Shown here piece by piece: positions 1 through 11,191 of a stretch of 64,000 bases of DNA. The notes below the pieces were generated by a model. It was given only the letters and a program-made list of their open reading frames with translations, had not been told where the DNA came from and made no database searches. The stretch lies in assembly GCA_029204225.1 (NCBI GenBank), contig MU832657.1, positions 1 through 64,000 on the forward strand, in the 5' to 3' direction. Every line of letters starts with the position of its first letter. The stretch's first letter is position 1. The position numbers were made by a program, and so were the translations under genes. This stretch comes from Diphasiastrum complanatum (taxonomy: Eukaryota > Streptophyta > Lycopodiopsida > Lycopodiales > Lycopodiaceae).

Positions 1-16
1 GACGGTCGAGGAAGAC

Positions 17-36
17 ACTCTCTCTCTCTCTCTCTT
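17..36. repeat. (CT)n microsatellite
   Basis: Short uninterrupted CT dinucleotide run. No gene is attached to it. Confidence 0.8.
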
Positions 37-220
37 ACCATGTATATGTGATAGTTACTATACCGAAGTAAACCATGCTCAAAAAACCATATCAAACACA
101 AACCAAACAAGAAACAGTGTAAAAATGTCACAATATATAATGCCGGGGTCAAGGCATTGTAATGGAGTACAACGATGTCTGATAAACCATATGAAAATGT
201 CTCATAAAAAGTCCAAATTA

Positions 221-393
221 TCGGAGATAGTGGAACTGCCAAATAGGGAGTTTGTAGATGATGTTGAGGGTGTCATGCGTCGTGGTGAGCCTTGCCCTAA
301 CTCATAGTTTGAATCATCGGAGTCTGTGGAACTGCCAAATAGGTTGTCTGCAGATCACGTTGAGGGTGTCATGCATTTTGGTGAGGCTCTGCC
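221..393 (+). repeat. Diverged direct repeat, two units, period about 96 bp
   Basis: Two adjacent copies (about 221-296 and 317-393) share GTGGAACTGCCAAATAGG and GTTGAGGGTGTCATGC. In one plus frame both read VELPNR...DHVEGVM-like peptides, but a TAG separates them and no domain is recognised. The stretch from 394 to 674 is C-rich and holds nothing I can identify. Confidence 0.5.
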
Positions 394-674
394 TCTGCCT
401 CCACCTTGTCTCCTCCTGCCTCTCCCTCTCCCCTGGTTGGCTCCAATTGCTCCCTCTAGGTCGCCCTCTCACCTATGATCTCATACCCTGGGAAGGCCCT
501 ATAAACTTAGGGTCACCCTCAACTTCTTGTAATGCTCTAGTCTTCTCTACAAACGATGCCCACCCCCTCCCCCGCCCCCTCGAATGTCTAGGTCGCACTC
601 TATGCCTAGGTGCAAGAATGGTTGCTGTGTCTTAGCATCAAGGTCTACGAATAAATGTGTGTATGTCCACCCTC

Positions 675-1152
675 CGTCATGCCTGGTCTCGGGTAGCGTG
701 GTCCATGCTAGGGACCAGTAGACCAACAACCCGTAAGTTAATTGTGACTATAAGGGAATTGGGGCCCTTATGTGTACATGGTCATAATTATGGTTGTAGG
801 CCTAAACACATGGTGGTGGAGTTGGTATGGTCTATTAGTGAGTCATTAGGGAACTGGATGACGTGCCCAGATAGGCTGCAGAGGTGTCCAGTGAGGTGTC
901 ACAGTGCACTACTAGTGGTGCATGGGCCTTGGAGGGTATAAGTATACCTGTTGGGCTCTCACTAGTGTATGCTTGATTTTGTGATTGGTAGCTACATGTT
1001 GCTGGTGTGACTCCTCTTTCCATGACTCTGATTGATCCATAGCTTGGGGGCTAGATCCGTTCGATCTAGGTTTGGTTGGGTTGGTTTATCCACCACCTGT
1101 TCCTTTGTGTTGTTGCTTTGTATGGTATGCTTAGGCTAGAATCCTGTTGTGT
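675..1152 (+). mobile_element. Ty3/gypsy LTR, copy 1
   Basis: This segment repeats at 2088-2582 with the same order of blocks: TGGTCTCGGGTAGCG, then GTAAGTTAATTGTGACTATAAGGG, then a TATA-like GGGTATAAGTATACC, then CTAGATCCGTTCGATCTAGG. It lacks the clean TGT start seen in copy 2, reading CGTCATG at that point. It is followed by rearranged DNA and not by a recognisable primer site, so it is best read as a displaced LTR of the chromodomain gypsy family represented at 1837-2582. Confidence 0.75.
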
Positions 1153-1169
1153 GGACTTTATATTGATAG

Positions 1170-1352
1170 CATGACCGGTGGTAGGATGCTGCTGGTGTGA
1201 TGCCACACTCCTCTTTGTGATTGATCCATAGCTTGGGGGCTAGATCCGTTCGATCTAGGTTTGGTTGGGTTGGTTTGTCCACCATCAGGTTCCCTTGTGT
1301 TGCTTGTGATTGGCATGCTTAGAATAGGATCCTTGGATTGAGGACTTTATAT
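1170..1352 (+). mobile_element. Partial third copy of the gypsy LTR 3' end
   Basis: It repeats the last third of the LTR, including the GATCCATAGCTTGGGGGC block and the GAGGACTTTATATTG ending. It then switches at about 1353-1356 into an inverted copy of the LTR start. The ending helps place the LTR 3' boundary near the TTTATA shared by all copies. Confidence 0.65.
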
Positions 1353-1355
1353 TGT

Positions 1356-1861
1356 GACTATAAGGGCCCCAATTCCGTTATAGTCACAATTAACTTACGG
1401 GTTGTTGGTCTACCGGTCCCTAGCGGGGACACGCTACCCGAGACCAGTCATGGGCATGACATTCTTCCCCCCTTATTCAAGTTCTGTCCTCAGAACTTAA
1501 AACTGGGAAAGTTCCTCCTTAAGCTTCCCTCCTGTTCCCAGGAATCGTCATCGTCCGTACATCCCCTCCATCGAACCAGATGCTCGGTAACTATACGATT
1601 TCTCAATCGTTTAGTTCTTGTATCCAAGATCTTTTCGGGTTCAAGACGAGATAGACCCGATGATTCATCCAACAGGTCCAACTGATCTCCATATCCAAGA
1701 TGCTCTCCTTCATGCAGACTCTTTTTGAGATGACTTACGTGAAATACGGGATGCACTTGCGATCCTTCCGGGAGTTCCAATTGGTAAGATAAGGATCCGA
1801 TCTTTTTCAAGATCTTAAACAGTCCTCTGGTCTCAAAAAGAGTCTGCGTGAAGGAGAGCAT
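1356..1861 (-). pseudogene. Inverted gypsy 3' end: pol C-terminus with chromodomain, PPT, LTR start
   Basis: On the minus strand the reading frame gives the end of a plant chromovirus Pol: an HPVFHVSHLKKSL motif, then a chromodomain-like VTEHLVRWRG...DDSWE. It is followed by a purine tract and the first about 100 bp of the LTR. It is the reverse complement of 1837-2190 and forms a palindrome with it. Integrase core, RT and gag are absent, so this is only a 3' fragment. The frame runs through the palindrome junction at about 1836, so its apparent N-terminus is artificial. Confidence 0.75.
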
Positions 1862-2072
1862 CTTGGATATGGAGATCAGTTGGACTTGTTGGATGAATCA
1901 TCGGGTGTATCTCCTTGAACCCAAAAAGATCTTGGATACAAGAACTAAACGATTGAGAAATCGTATAGTTACCGAGCATCTGGTTCGATGGAGGGGATGT
2001 ACGGACGATGACGATTCCTGGGAACAGGAGGGAGGAACTTTCCCAGTTTTAAGTTCTGAGGACAGAACTTGA
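1837..2072 (+). pseudogene. Gypsy pol C-terminal fragment with chromodomain
   Basis: Same peptide as the inverted copy (RNRIVTEHLVRWRG, then DDDDSWEQEG) on the plus strand. It is followed at 2075-2087 by a purine tract AAGGGGGGAAGAA and then TGTCATGCC, the start of the LTR at 2088. PPT-to-LTR spacing is normal, so this half is a correctly ordered 3' end of the element. Upstream of 1837 it is cut off by the inverted half. Confidence 0.75.
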
Positions 2073-2087
2073 ATAAGGGGGGAAGAA

Positions 2088-2582
2088 TGTCATGCCCATG
2101 ACTGGTCTCGGGTAGCGTGTCCCCGCTAGGGACCGGTAGACCAACAACCCGTAAGTTAATTGTGACTATAAGGGAATTGGGGCCCTTATGTGTACATGGT
2201 CATAATTAATGGTTGTAGGCCTAAACACATGGTGGTGGAGTTGGTATGGGTCTATGAGTGAGTCATTAGGGAACTGGATGACGTGGCCCAGATAGGCTGC
2301 AGAGGTGTCCAGTGAGGTGTCACAGTGCACTACTAGTGGTGCATGGGCCTTGGAGGGTATAAGTATACCGGCTGGGCTCTCACTAGTGTATGCTTGATTT
2401 TGTGATTGGTAGCTACATGCTGCTGGTGTGACTCCTCTTTCCATGACTTTAATTGATCCATAGCTTGGGGGCTAGATCCGTTCGATCTAGGTTTGGTTGG
2501 GTTGGTTTATCCACCACCTGTTCCTTTGTGTTGTTGCTTTGTATGGTATGCTTAGGCTAGAATCCTGTTGTGTGGACTTTAT
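2088..2582 (+). mobile_element. Ty3/gypsy 3' LTR, copy 2
   Basis: It starts with TGTCATGCCC directly after a polypurine tract and matches copy 1 over about 480 bp. It contains the GGGTATAAGTATACC TATA-like element at about 2356-2370. The sequence diverges from copy 1 after GGACTTTATA, so the true LTR end may be lost. Confidence 0.8.
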
Positions 2583-3290
2583 ACCCTCCCTCTCACACTC
2601 ACCCTCATCCTCTGCCTCTATATAGTCCTCCTCCGTCCACTCCTTGTAACCAGGCCCAAACTCCTCTCCACTCTCCGACAACTCATCATCTCCTCCTCCC
2701 CTCTATCCTAGCGTTGAGCTACTCTCTTGTGGCACTGCGTAGACCATGCCTCTGTATTTGCCTGCCTGTGCAGGTCACGATGGATCTCATCCTTGAGCTC
2801 CTCGTCCGTAGGTGGTACTCAAGGAGCAGTAGCTGTGGTATGTACCATGTAGGAGTTAGGGTTAAACATGCATGGTTCCATTTGTTAGATAAGTGCTCTC
2901 CAGTTATGCTCATAGGTGGAAGCTGAAGAGTCCTACTCTCTCTACCACAAACGCTCGACCCTGAAAGCTTCACCATGTCATAGGCTCGAACTTATCCTCC
3001 TTCAGCTGAAGCTGGCAAGAAAGTAGGATATTCAGATCGCCGATGAATGTCGTTCCATCCATTGCTCAATATTGAGCATCCATAGCTGGAAAAAGAAACA
3101 TCTGTTAGACATATGCAAACATTGTGGTACTTGCAAACTGAGACAAATGCAAAAGTAAGGAGTAGCAAAAATTCTTACATCTACCACACTGTGCAAATAG
3201 AGCTCAGCTCCTATGTGATAGTCTCTTTCTCTTGATGTAGGATAGTCGTGCGCAATGCCTCTCTCCTTGGAGGCCTCCATGAGGAATCAA
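2583..3290 (-). pseudogene. Coding-like fragments, possibly a hAT C-terminal region
   Basis: On the minus strand several short frames have protein-like composition. One is an acidic tail (KEWTEEDYIEAEDEGE), and another reads GIAHDYPTSRERDYHIGAEL. Acidic tails and this strand fit the hAT remnant at 4.88-5.57 kb, but no diagnostic hAT dimerisation motif is visible. The link is inference from strand and proximity only. Confidence 0.2.
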
Positions 3291-3689
3291 GTGCTGCGAT
3301 CTAAAGGCAAGTGTCCCTAAAGATCCAAGTGTCCACAATAGTAAAAGGGATGCCACACTCATAAAAGAGCTTTTGTCATGAAAAAGGATGAAAAAGATGA
3401 GTTCTCCCAAAAACTAAAAACTAGGGTTTTTGGAATTGGGGTTAGTGGAAACAACCAGCAAAGAAACTCATCATCATGGGCGTCAACTTGCTATAGTATT
3501 AATGAAACTTATAGAACTTAAGATAGAGTGAGAGAGATGTTCAAAGAACTTTACAACGGAACGGACTCTTGTTGTCACCCTAGTTATGCTCAAGGAGCAC
3601 AAATCACAGTAGTAGTAAACACAACAAAAATTGATAAGTGTGCTGGCAAAGAAAGGAAATATAGCAAAAGATAGGTACCAATCAGTTGC

Positions 3690-4215
3690 TGCCCTGAAAA
3701 ACCAGCAAAATAGCCTCCAAAGAAGATGATGATACTACAAATAGAGCTTAAAAACTAGCAAACAAAAGTGCAAAAAATTGTGAATATCACGTCCAAGTAG
3801 GGCGTTGGAAATAGGTGGGTATTGATGCCCTGAAAAATCAGCAAGGTAGCTGAAACTACGACATCAAAGAGGGTGATGTAATGACTATAACGTAGGCCCA
3901 AAAAACCAGCAAACAACTGCTAATGAGATGTGTAAAGTCACCTCCAAATAGGGCGCTAGGAACTCCTAATTAATTGCCTTAACAACGAGCAAGTAAAGCC
4001 AAAAGTAAATTCAACAATAGGGTAATGGATTTTCCAAAAGAGTGTCAGAAGGCAGCAAACAAATTTTGATGAAAAAGTCCCAAAATCTCCTCTAATTAGG
4101 GCGTTAGAAAGTGTGATAGATATTGGTCAAAAAATCTGCCAAAACAGCTACTAGAAAAGAGCGACCACTAAAATAGCCGTCGAAAACAAAAAAAGTAAAA
4201 ATATGCCGCCAAGTT
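3690..4215. repeat. Degenerate tandem repeat, about three to four units of 130-150 bp
   Basis: Two motifs alternate: CCTGAAAAACCAGCAAAATAGC-like (3693, 3830, 3890, 4122) and CCAAGTAGGGCGTTGGAAA-like (3793, 3943, 4090). The units are strongly diverged and non-coding. The rest of 3290-4280 is AT-rich with nothing else recognised. Confidence 0.5.
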
Positions 4216-4278
4216 TAGCGAAGAACAGAGATTCGCCAAGTGTGGAAAAAAACTAGCACTCCCATCAAGGAAGGAATT

Positions 4279-4680
4279 TGCTATGATACCAAGTTATAGA
4301 CTCAATCTATGGATATTGTATATCAATGAAGCATAAATGACTATAATAGACACAATCAAGCAATCTCCCACAAAGAATGGCCAAGAGCATCTAATATCAT
4401 CAATTGCTAAAGCCCTACAAGCAATAGCAAAGGGTCCTCCGACAAAGAGCCTAAGCAACAACAATGAGCTAAATAATCAATGAATGGCTAATGTCTAAAT
4501 GATAGTCCTATATCTACTATCTAGAGGCCCTTAGTGGGACCTTTTAGAGATTAGGGCAACCTAGGGTACCTGGGGTCCCATAAGGTCATGCCCTTAATGG
4601 TAATTGGCCCAATACCTAAAGGTACGCTAGTTCGGGGCTATTTCTAGTTTCTAACTACATAGGCCTTGTTAACGAGCCTC
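4279..4680 (-). mobile_element. Possible copia LTR remnant beside a primer-site-like motif
   Basis: GCTATGATACCA (4279-4290) differs at one base from the reverse complement of the tRNA-iMet primer site. On a minus-strand element the LTR would lie to its right. The adjoining 400 bp is AT-rich and non-coding, but the TG/CA ends and a partner LTR were not found. Confidence 0.3.
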
Positions 4681-4879
4681 CCAATGGCAACACAATTTGT
4701 AGCATTGCCAATGACAACCCGTACACTGCAATGTGTAGCACAACATTGGACATGACAAGTACTAAGTATTCAAATTTCAATATTGAGTATGAACTTTGAA
4801 GTAGCCAGCTTTAAGCAAAGAGCAAAGAGTACCAAGTAGTATGTAGTATGACAACTCAAGACTGAATTAGTACCTGCAC

Positions 4880-5570
4880 AACATTCGTTGGCCCCACCTC
4901 AATGGTATCCCTAATATGGTGAAACATATACCCACCTGTCACTGATGTGCTTGCCTCAAAGGTGTTAATGGCTCTTAGAGACACTATGCCCAGGTAGGAA
5001 GACACCTCAAAATGCGGCGCTTTCTTGCATCACTTCAACCATCTGATATGATGGTACTCCCAAATCTAGTTCTACAAAGCCATTGCCCAAATTTCAAAAA
5101 CAAATTATAATTAACACCATAAGTCATAAGTCATAAGTTTAACGGTTATCAAATTCAAGGTTGCAACAATTTACAAAGTGTACATAATAGATATTAAAAT
5201 GAAAAGCTTATACTTGGTCCATGAGTTCTTGATGCCGGACATCGACGGAGGCCCACTCGGCAACAAGCTCTCGTCCTAAGTTGCTCCATGCTTGGCCCCT
5301 CCCACCCCTCCGACCACTCATAGCTGATCTCTCAATGACTTTCATCATATTTTTCCAGTTGAAAAACAAGGTCGCATTTGTAGGTGTACCTTACAACAAT
5401 TGTGGCTTCCTCTTTGTGCATATGTTGGAAGGTCACGAAGAAGTCACTACCCCTGACCTGCCCATGGCCCCTCGATGGTGTGGGGCCTGCTAGGGCTGCC
5501 ACATTCTTACCTTTAACAGTTGAAGGACCAGCCTGAGCCTCCTTTGCATGTACAAGTAGTGCCTTCAATG
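4880..5570 (-). pseudogene. hAT transposase remnant (DUF659 region), minus strand
   Basis: Read on the minus strand, about 5070-5035 encodes GSTIISDG followed by a stop and SDARKRRIL, matching the hAT DUF659 signature (GxTIMSDGWTDxRxR). After a frameshift, 4985-4895 gives LRAINTFEAS and GYMFHHIRDT, the continuation of DUF659. The upstream frame 5568-5332 (RGSDFFVTFQHMHKEEAT) and the segment to about 5210 (RGGRGQAWSNLGREL) may be the first exon. Frameshifts and stops make it a dead copy. A second, plus-strand hAT remnant lies at 12.5-13.4 kb. Confidence 0.5.
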
Positions 5571-5806
5571 CCTATGAGAAAGCGACAATCTCGAAGCCAC
5601 ACAAATGTAGAAGTTGTGCCTTTATCCAAGTGGGGCCTTCCTCTTCGTGCCCGAGGTGCCATAATTAGACTAAAATGGTCACATAATCCCATAAGAGATC
5701 TCTAGACCTCATCATGGCATGTTGTTTACTTGATTTCTACCCTAAATAGAAGACCGTAGTAGGTATTCATTACGCTCTCCTATTTCTACTCATGTGACAT
5801 GTACCT

Positions 5807-5810
<4 letters not shown>

Positions 5811-5869
<59 letters not shown>
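5811..5869. repeat. (CT)n microsatellite
   Basis: About 28 uninterrupted CT units, followed by pyrimidine-rich DNA with shorter CT runs to about 6110. The interval 5700-6625 shows no convincing gene. Confidence 0.95.
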
Positions 5870-5871
<2 letters not shown>

Positions 5872-6625
5872 CCTTGCACTATTTGTCTCTTGTGATCTAT
5901 GATCTATCTACTAACACCCTTAATCGATGATTATTGCCCATAATTTCTCATATCTATCCCTCTCCTATCTCTCCTCTCTCACTCCTTGAATGATGATACC
6001 CTTTTTCTCATTCAAAAGTTTAACCTCTCTCTTTACCCATTATCTCCCCCCTTTTCCCTCTCGTATAATCTATCTCTCTCCTCTCTCTCTCTCTCTCTAA
6101 CAGCTTTCTCCCTCTCACATGAAAATGTGAGGAAGAAAAGGCTTTTTTTCATCAACAATCGTACATGTTACCTCAACTAGTTTTGATTATTAGAAAATTC
6201 TGTTTGGTAGCACTTTGGCACTAATGGTGCTTTTACAAAACTCGAGATAATTTTGCTATACAAGTAGTAACCATCTTTCTTTATTGGTTGCTCTTGATTT
6301 TGCATTGCAAAGTGCATTTTTAGGATCTTTTCAACTGTGAACTACTATGCAGGAAACAAGCATTTTGATATTCTTCTATGCCTACACTTAGTTTGCATAC
6401 ATAATTTTTCAAACCAGTGTGAAAAACCAATCCAAATTACCTCCAGAAGTGATTCTTTTGGTGAGGCTATGTATTTGAGTTTTTGTTTCACATATGCAAC
6501 AACTGCTCTTGAGGTCTGTAGAAATCATAGAAAATGTTGTACATGAACTAAAAATTTTAACTATGAGCTTGGATGTAATAGCTTTGTCAAAAAGGAAACT
6601 AATGCTTTTATCCAAAAACATGCAG

Positions 6626-6856
6626 GTAAAGACAGTTGCACCTATATTCTTGCTTGTGCCAATCGTTGGTGTTTGCATAAGTTATTTCGTCTATGGGATC
6701 TATTGCAAGCTTACATTGGATGTGTCAAAGCAGCAAGCAGATAGAGAAGTACAGGACGTTCAACACACACCCAAATTAAAGAGATGGCAAATGATACTCG
6801 ATGATGACAAGGAGACTGAAGAGCTTGGCTTTATGCACGACATAGAAAATCAAATG
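6626..6856 (+). CDS. Internal exon of an unrecognised membrane protein gene
   Basis: A 77-codon open segment is bounded by CATGCAG before it and GTAAGT after it, phase 0 at both ends. It starts VKTVAPIFLLVPIVG, a hydrophobic stretch of about 22 residues that should span a membrane, then becomes charged (KRWQMILDDDKETEEL) and ends HDIENQM. It does not look like any transposon protein. I do not recognise the family. The best partner is the phase-0 terminal exon at 14,310-14,489, which would make the 7.45 kb between them an intron filled with transposons. Upstream exons were not identified. Exon status is inferred from splice signals and composition. Confidence 0.5.
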
Positions 6857-8420
6857 GTAAGTGCAACCAACAAATGGATGTATGTGTCATAGATAAGAAG
6901 CACCGAGGCATAACTTAAACCTTTATCTCGGAATGTTTTCATAATCTCATCTTTTGTAAATGGCTTATGATATCAAAATTTCTAAATTTTGGTAAAAAAA
7001 AGGTTTTTTATTTTGATAGACTTGATCTTTTGGCCGTATATTAATAGAATGTCGTGCACTTGAATGTGTGAGGAACATACTTTGGTTAGATGGTCATATT
7101 CAAGCATTAATAGTAGTGCAACAAACTAGCAATGTATAAAACTTTTCCAACAACCAAACAAGATGATAATGGGTTCTTGGAAATTCCTTCAACAAAGGAA
7201 CCTTGCACATGTTGATGTTTTACACAAGGAAACATTCCTTTTTTCAAAACACAGCAACCAGCTGGACTCCTGTGTTGCTTAGTGATGGAGAAAAGAGTTT
7301 GCGCGTTCTTCATCGTAAGTTTATGAATTAAATGATTTGACCTAAAGAGTCAATTGCATTCTTAACATTAAGATGAAGAGTGTGGGTAAGCTTTTAACTA
7401 ACCCTAGTTAGTTTGGGACAAGGAGCAACATAAAGACCGCAAGGTATGACTTAACGCAATGCCATATGAGCACACTATAGTTCTGACCATGAGACTCACC
7501 ACCCAATTGTATGTAAAACGCAATCCATGCTTATCCTTGAGCCTAGGAGCCTAGCATCCTAGATAAATCAAATAGAAAAATTGCTATGGCGTCCTATACA
7601 ACAATAGTCCATTGGATTCACGATGTGCTAAGCCTAGGTTGGTAGGATCATTTGGGCTGAATGATCAGTTCAGACTCAAACCTTTATTGTACAAACCCCT
7701 TGTATAAACAACCAAACCCAGGGATACCTACCATGAACACAACAATGTAGTTGATTCCTACTTATGATGTCAACTTTAGTTTAGTCATCCTCTAATTGTT
7801 CCTAAGTTAGACTCCTCCAACTCTAGTTGTAGTCCAACTTCAACTAATCTTTCCACTCTAGTTAGCATCCAACCCAACTACCTCTAAAGAGCTAAGAACA
7901 AGCTCTATTAGCCTATAGAATCAGATCAATGATTGATGGTGATTTGATAGGTCAAGTCTGAAATTTTTGAAGGAAGAAAATTAGAAAAAACTAGAGCTAG
8001 AAGTTAAAATTTGTTATAACTTTCTGAATACTAATCCAAATGATCTGCCGTATGGATCAAATTAAAGTGAAGACTATGTAAAGAAACTAGGATAAAAAAC
8101 TCAAATCAAATTTAGAAATTCTAAACAAAGTGAAAGCCAAATTGTAATCACCTTTGACAACCTTTAGGAAAATTGCAATAACTTTTGCATCTCTCACCCA
8201 AATTGCTTGCAAATTGGTGCAAATGAAAGCTAAAACAAAGCTCTAGAAGGCTATGGAATCAAATTTAGAATTTAGGAACGAAATTATATGTTAAAAATTG
8301 TTCTGAGAAGACCTGAAAATCTAAAAGTTAGAAATTAGCAAAAAGAAAGCTACAAAACCAATAAACTCCTCAAATCTAATGGAATTCACATGGAATCATG
8401 ATGAATCATGGATCTTAAGG
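6857..8420. other. Probable intronic DNA without recognisable genes
   Basis: AT-rich DNA following a GTAAGT donor. Only short frames without domain resemblance occur (for example 7107-7313 minus). I see no repeat structure of note until the primer-site motif at 8421. Confidence 0.4.
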
Positions 8421-8935
8421 GCTCTGATACCAAGAATGTCGTGTGCCAAATCCAAACTAATAGCAATTACAATGAAAGTAAAGCTAATAGCCTGAAAAGT
8501 TACAGAGCATTCAAGATAGCATATCCATAGAAAGCCAAAAACAAGGAGATCTCCATGAAATCACATTAAGCATGAGGAAATGAGGACAAAGAGTGAACTG
8601 AGCATGAATTCATGTAGATTAGGCACATGAGACCTAGCAATGGAAATTCCAAGGCTCACATTCACAAGAGGAAGCTGAGAGCTCTCGTTTGCAAATGAGC
8701 CAAAAGATTCTCAGATTGGTGTCTCTTGTCTGCTTATAGATAATGCTCATAAACTATCTTGAGGGATAGTTAGCCCTTGTTAAGTATTATTTAGTCTACA
8801 TCGGGCCCTTATTGCCTATTATCCATATTAATTACTTTGGAGGGCCTAAAGAGGGAACCACCTTGTTCCTAAGGCAAGCTTACATTTGATATTATATGGC
8901 GTTGATAATCACTGATGTATTAGAAGTACATGACA
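8421..8935 (-). mobile_element. Copia-type LTR with minus-strand primer binding site
   Basis: GCTCTGATACCA at 8421-8432 is the exact reverse complement of the tRNA-iMet primer site. The LTR candidate 8437-8935 begins TGTCGTG and ends CATGACA, short inverted ends of the expected kind. No gag/pol is recognisable to its left, so the rest of the element is lost or decayed. The right boundary is uncertain by a few bases because CA recurs there. Confidence 0.55.
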
Positions 8936-9079
8936 CAACCCCAGCCCCATCCAGGCCTCTAACCGTTGCCATAGAGCTTGTGAACGAGTCGAAGGATCCA
9001 CTCACTGCATCTATGCCGATGGAGATAGTAGATCCTCCTCCAAGGTCGCCCTAAAAGGATAAAGGGAGCTAAACGTAAG

Positions 9080-10070
9080 GTGACCAATACAAAAGAGGAT
9101 ATAAAGAAAACCACCCCAGTAAAACCCATGGTCCCACTGGATTTTGATGCAAAAATAGAGAGTGAATGCGAGCAAGAATTGGACCAACTAGTGGACTACG
9201 TACCATCCTACTTTAAGGATTATCCAATGGATGAAGTGGACGTTGTATTGCCAAGACCTCAACGATTAGATTCGGAGAATCCATCCTCCCCTCAGGCTCC
9301 AATCTTTGACGGATCTTCCAAGGTAAAATAGCTCAACCTAGCTTACCTAGGTGAAGAAGAGTGGATTGCAATGATAGGTGCAGATGTAGTAGGTTAAGAA
9401 CTAGAAGATCTAAAGGCACTGCTGCTTGAGTATCGAGATTTCTTCACTTGGAGCTACAAAGAACTTAGGGGCATATCACCGGAAGTATCGGTATACACTA
9501 TCCCACTAACACAGGAAGCGAAACCTGTCACTAGTAGGTCATACCGGTCTAACCCACATTATGCCCAAACAAGGTTACTCGATGCAGTGTTTATCTACGA
9601 GATCGATCACACCTCTTGGGTATCGCCAATTGTGGTTGTACCCAAAAAGAGTGGAAAATTACAATATGTTTCAATTTCAAAAAACTCAATGCAGTGATCC
9701 ACAAGGATCACTTTCCTCTACCATTCACAGAGTCCGTTCTTGAAAAGGTTGCTAGATGGTTTAAGTGGCTATAATCAAGTGCAGATCGCCCCAAAAGATC
9801 GATATAAACGACCTTCGCCATTGAGTGGGGTACCTATGCTTACAAGGTAATGTCGTTTGAATTTTGTAATTACCAAGCACCTTCCAAAGAGTTATGAGTT
9901 ATGCTTTCCAGGACCATCTACAGAAGTTCTTTGAAATTTCCTAGACGACCTATGTGTGCACTCCTTATGAAGCAAGCACTTGTGCTGCTTGAAACAAGTG
10001 CTAATCTAGTGTCAATTATATGACATATCCTTTAACTTTGAAAATTACCAGATATTTGTCACTCACAACA
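9080..10070 (+). pseudogene. Gypsy pol, linker and N-terminal RT (broken)
   Basis: The frame 9080-9331 gives an acidic linker (DYVPSYFKDYPMDEVDVV). After frameshifts, segments read LLLEYRDFFTWSYKEL, HTSWVSPIVVVPKK and EWGTYAYKVMSF, which are standard gypsy RT landmarks preceding the catalytic YxDD. The YxDD itself is not intact (the region near 9940-9960 is shifted). At least four frame changes occur, so no product is possible. Confidence 0.7.
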
Positions 10071-10072
10071 TA

Positions 10073-10885
10073 GTGTTGGGTGTTATCTTAGGACACGACA
10101 TTGCCACTGATTGGGACAAAATCAAGGTGATAATTTGCTTGCTTGAACTAGGAACAATACGTGAAATCTTAGAGTTCATGGGTCATTGCTATTATTATCG
10201 AAGATCTGTTTTGTGTTTTGCTAAGTTATCCAAGCCAATCTATAAACTTATAGTCACACTTGAGTGGACACCACCAGCCACTGAGGCTTTCCACAAGCTG
10301 AAGCGGTCATTAATGTGTACTCCAATGCTTATATTTCCTAATTGGACTATCGAATTCCACATTCATATAGATGCTTTCAAATATGCCATTGGTAGCGTTC
10401 TAACTCAACTGGGGAAATTTAAAAAGGATTACCCTCCTGTGTACTTCACTAGTCGGTAGTTGATACAGGCTAAGATCAACTACACCACCACTGAGTGAGA
10501 GGCTTTGGCCATGGTTTATAGTGTGAAGAAATATCAGCACTACCTACTAGCCAACCCCTTTGTGTTTTTCGTTGATCATCAAGCCCTCTTGTACCTTGTC
10601 AAAACCGACCATGTACCACAGGGCCGAATCACTAGATGGTTGTTGCTATTACAGGAATTCCAATTTCGGATCGTAATACACAAGGGTAAGCAACACTATC
10701 TAGTAGATCATTTATTGAGGATCCGTAATGTACGGCCTAGTAAGGGGGTACCAGATGAACTGCCAGATGCAATCCTTTTTCTAGCAGATGCAGTGCTTGA
10801 GTGGTCAGCCGATATTACTGAATATCTTACGATGGGACGACCACCTTCGGAGATTAGTAAGGTAGAACAACACAAGTTAACTTGA
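10073..10885 (+). pseudogene. Gypsy RT thumb and RNase H (broken)
   Basis: 10073-10459 covers the RT thumb and start of RNase H (FMGHCYYYRR, LEWTPPATEAFHKLK, FHIHIDAFKYAIGSVL). 10505-10885 continues with AMVYSVKKYQHYLL, FFVDHQAL and ITRWLLLLQEF. The separating stops are TAG at 10457 (after YFTSR, where the family has Gln) and TGA at 10496, both explicable by C-to-T change. The domain order matches plant gypsy Pol. Confidence 0.75.
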
Positions 10886-11027
10886 AGATCTAATCCTTAC
10901 ACCTTAATAGCAGGCCAACTCTACAACATAAGTCTAGATCAGATTTTATGCAGATGTGTCCTACCTCATGAGATTGAAACGATCATCCATCCAACTAACT
11001 CATGAAGGAGTAGGAGGCGGGCACTTT

Positions 11028-11171
11028 TGTTGGAATATCAATCCACACTCTAGAGAGAACTATCAAACAGGGCAGATAGCTCAGTGGTAGAGCATCCCAT
11101 CCGGTATGAGGGAGGTCCTGGGTTTGAATCCTAGTCTGTCCATCCATATTATGATTTATGGATTTCTAACA
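11028..11171 (+). repeat. TRIM left LTR, 144 bp
   Basis: Complete LTR with TG...CA ends. It contains the tRNA-like segment at 11070-11142, about half of its length. No TATA box is obvious, so if transcribed it may rely on the internal A and B boxes. Confidence 0.9.
11070..11142 (+). tRNA. tRNA-like sequence inside the TRIM LTR (probably not a functional tRNA)
   Basis: A 73-nt cloverleaf can be drawn. The acceptor stem GGGCAGA pairs with TCTGTCC (one G-T); D stem GCTC/GAGC encloses loop AGTGGTA; T stem CTGGG/CCTAG (one G-T) encloses TTTGAAT; discriminator A. The anticodon arm is imperfect: TCCCA opposite TGAGG has one mismatch, and the residue before the putative anticodon is C and not U, so decoding identity cannot be given. 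A box TAGCTCAGTGG (11077-11087) is a perfect consensus match; B box GGTTTGAATCC (11121-11131) has one C-to-T change. It is most likely a Pol III promoter module or captured tRNA pseudogene. Confidence 0.75.
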
Positions 11172-11184
11172 TGGTATCAGAGCC
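11172..11184 (+). promoter_or_regulatory. TRIM primer binding site, tRNA-iMet type
   Basis: TGGTATCAGAGCC directly abuts the CA end of the left LTR and matches the 3' end of plant initiator tRNA-Met. Confidence 0.9.
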
Positions 11185-11191
11185 AAGTTAG

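Noticed and set aside
8421-8432. Evidence for a complete copia element to the left
   Set aside because: The primer site is clear, but no gag or pol peptides or a second LTR could be found between 6.9 and 8.4 kb.
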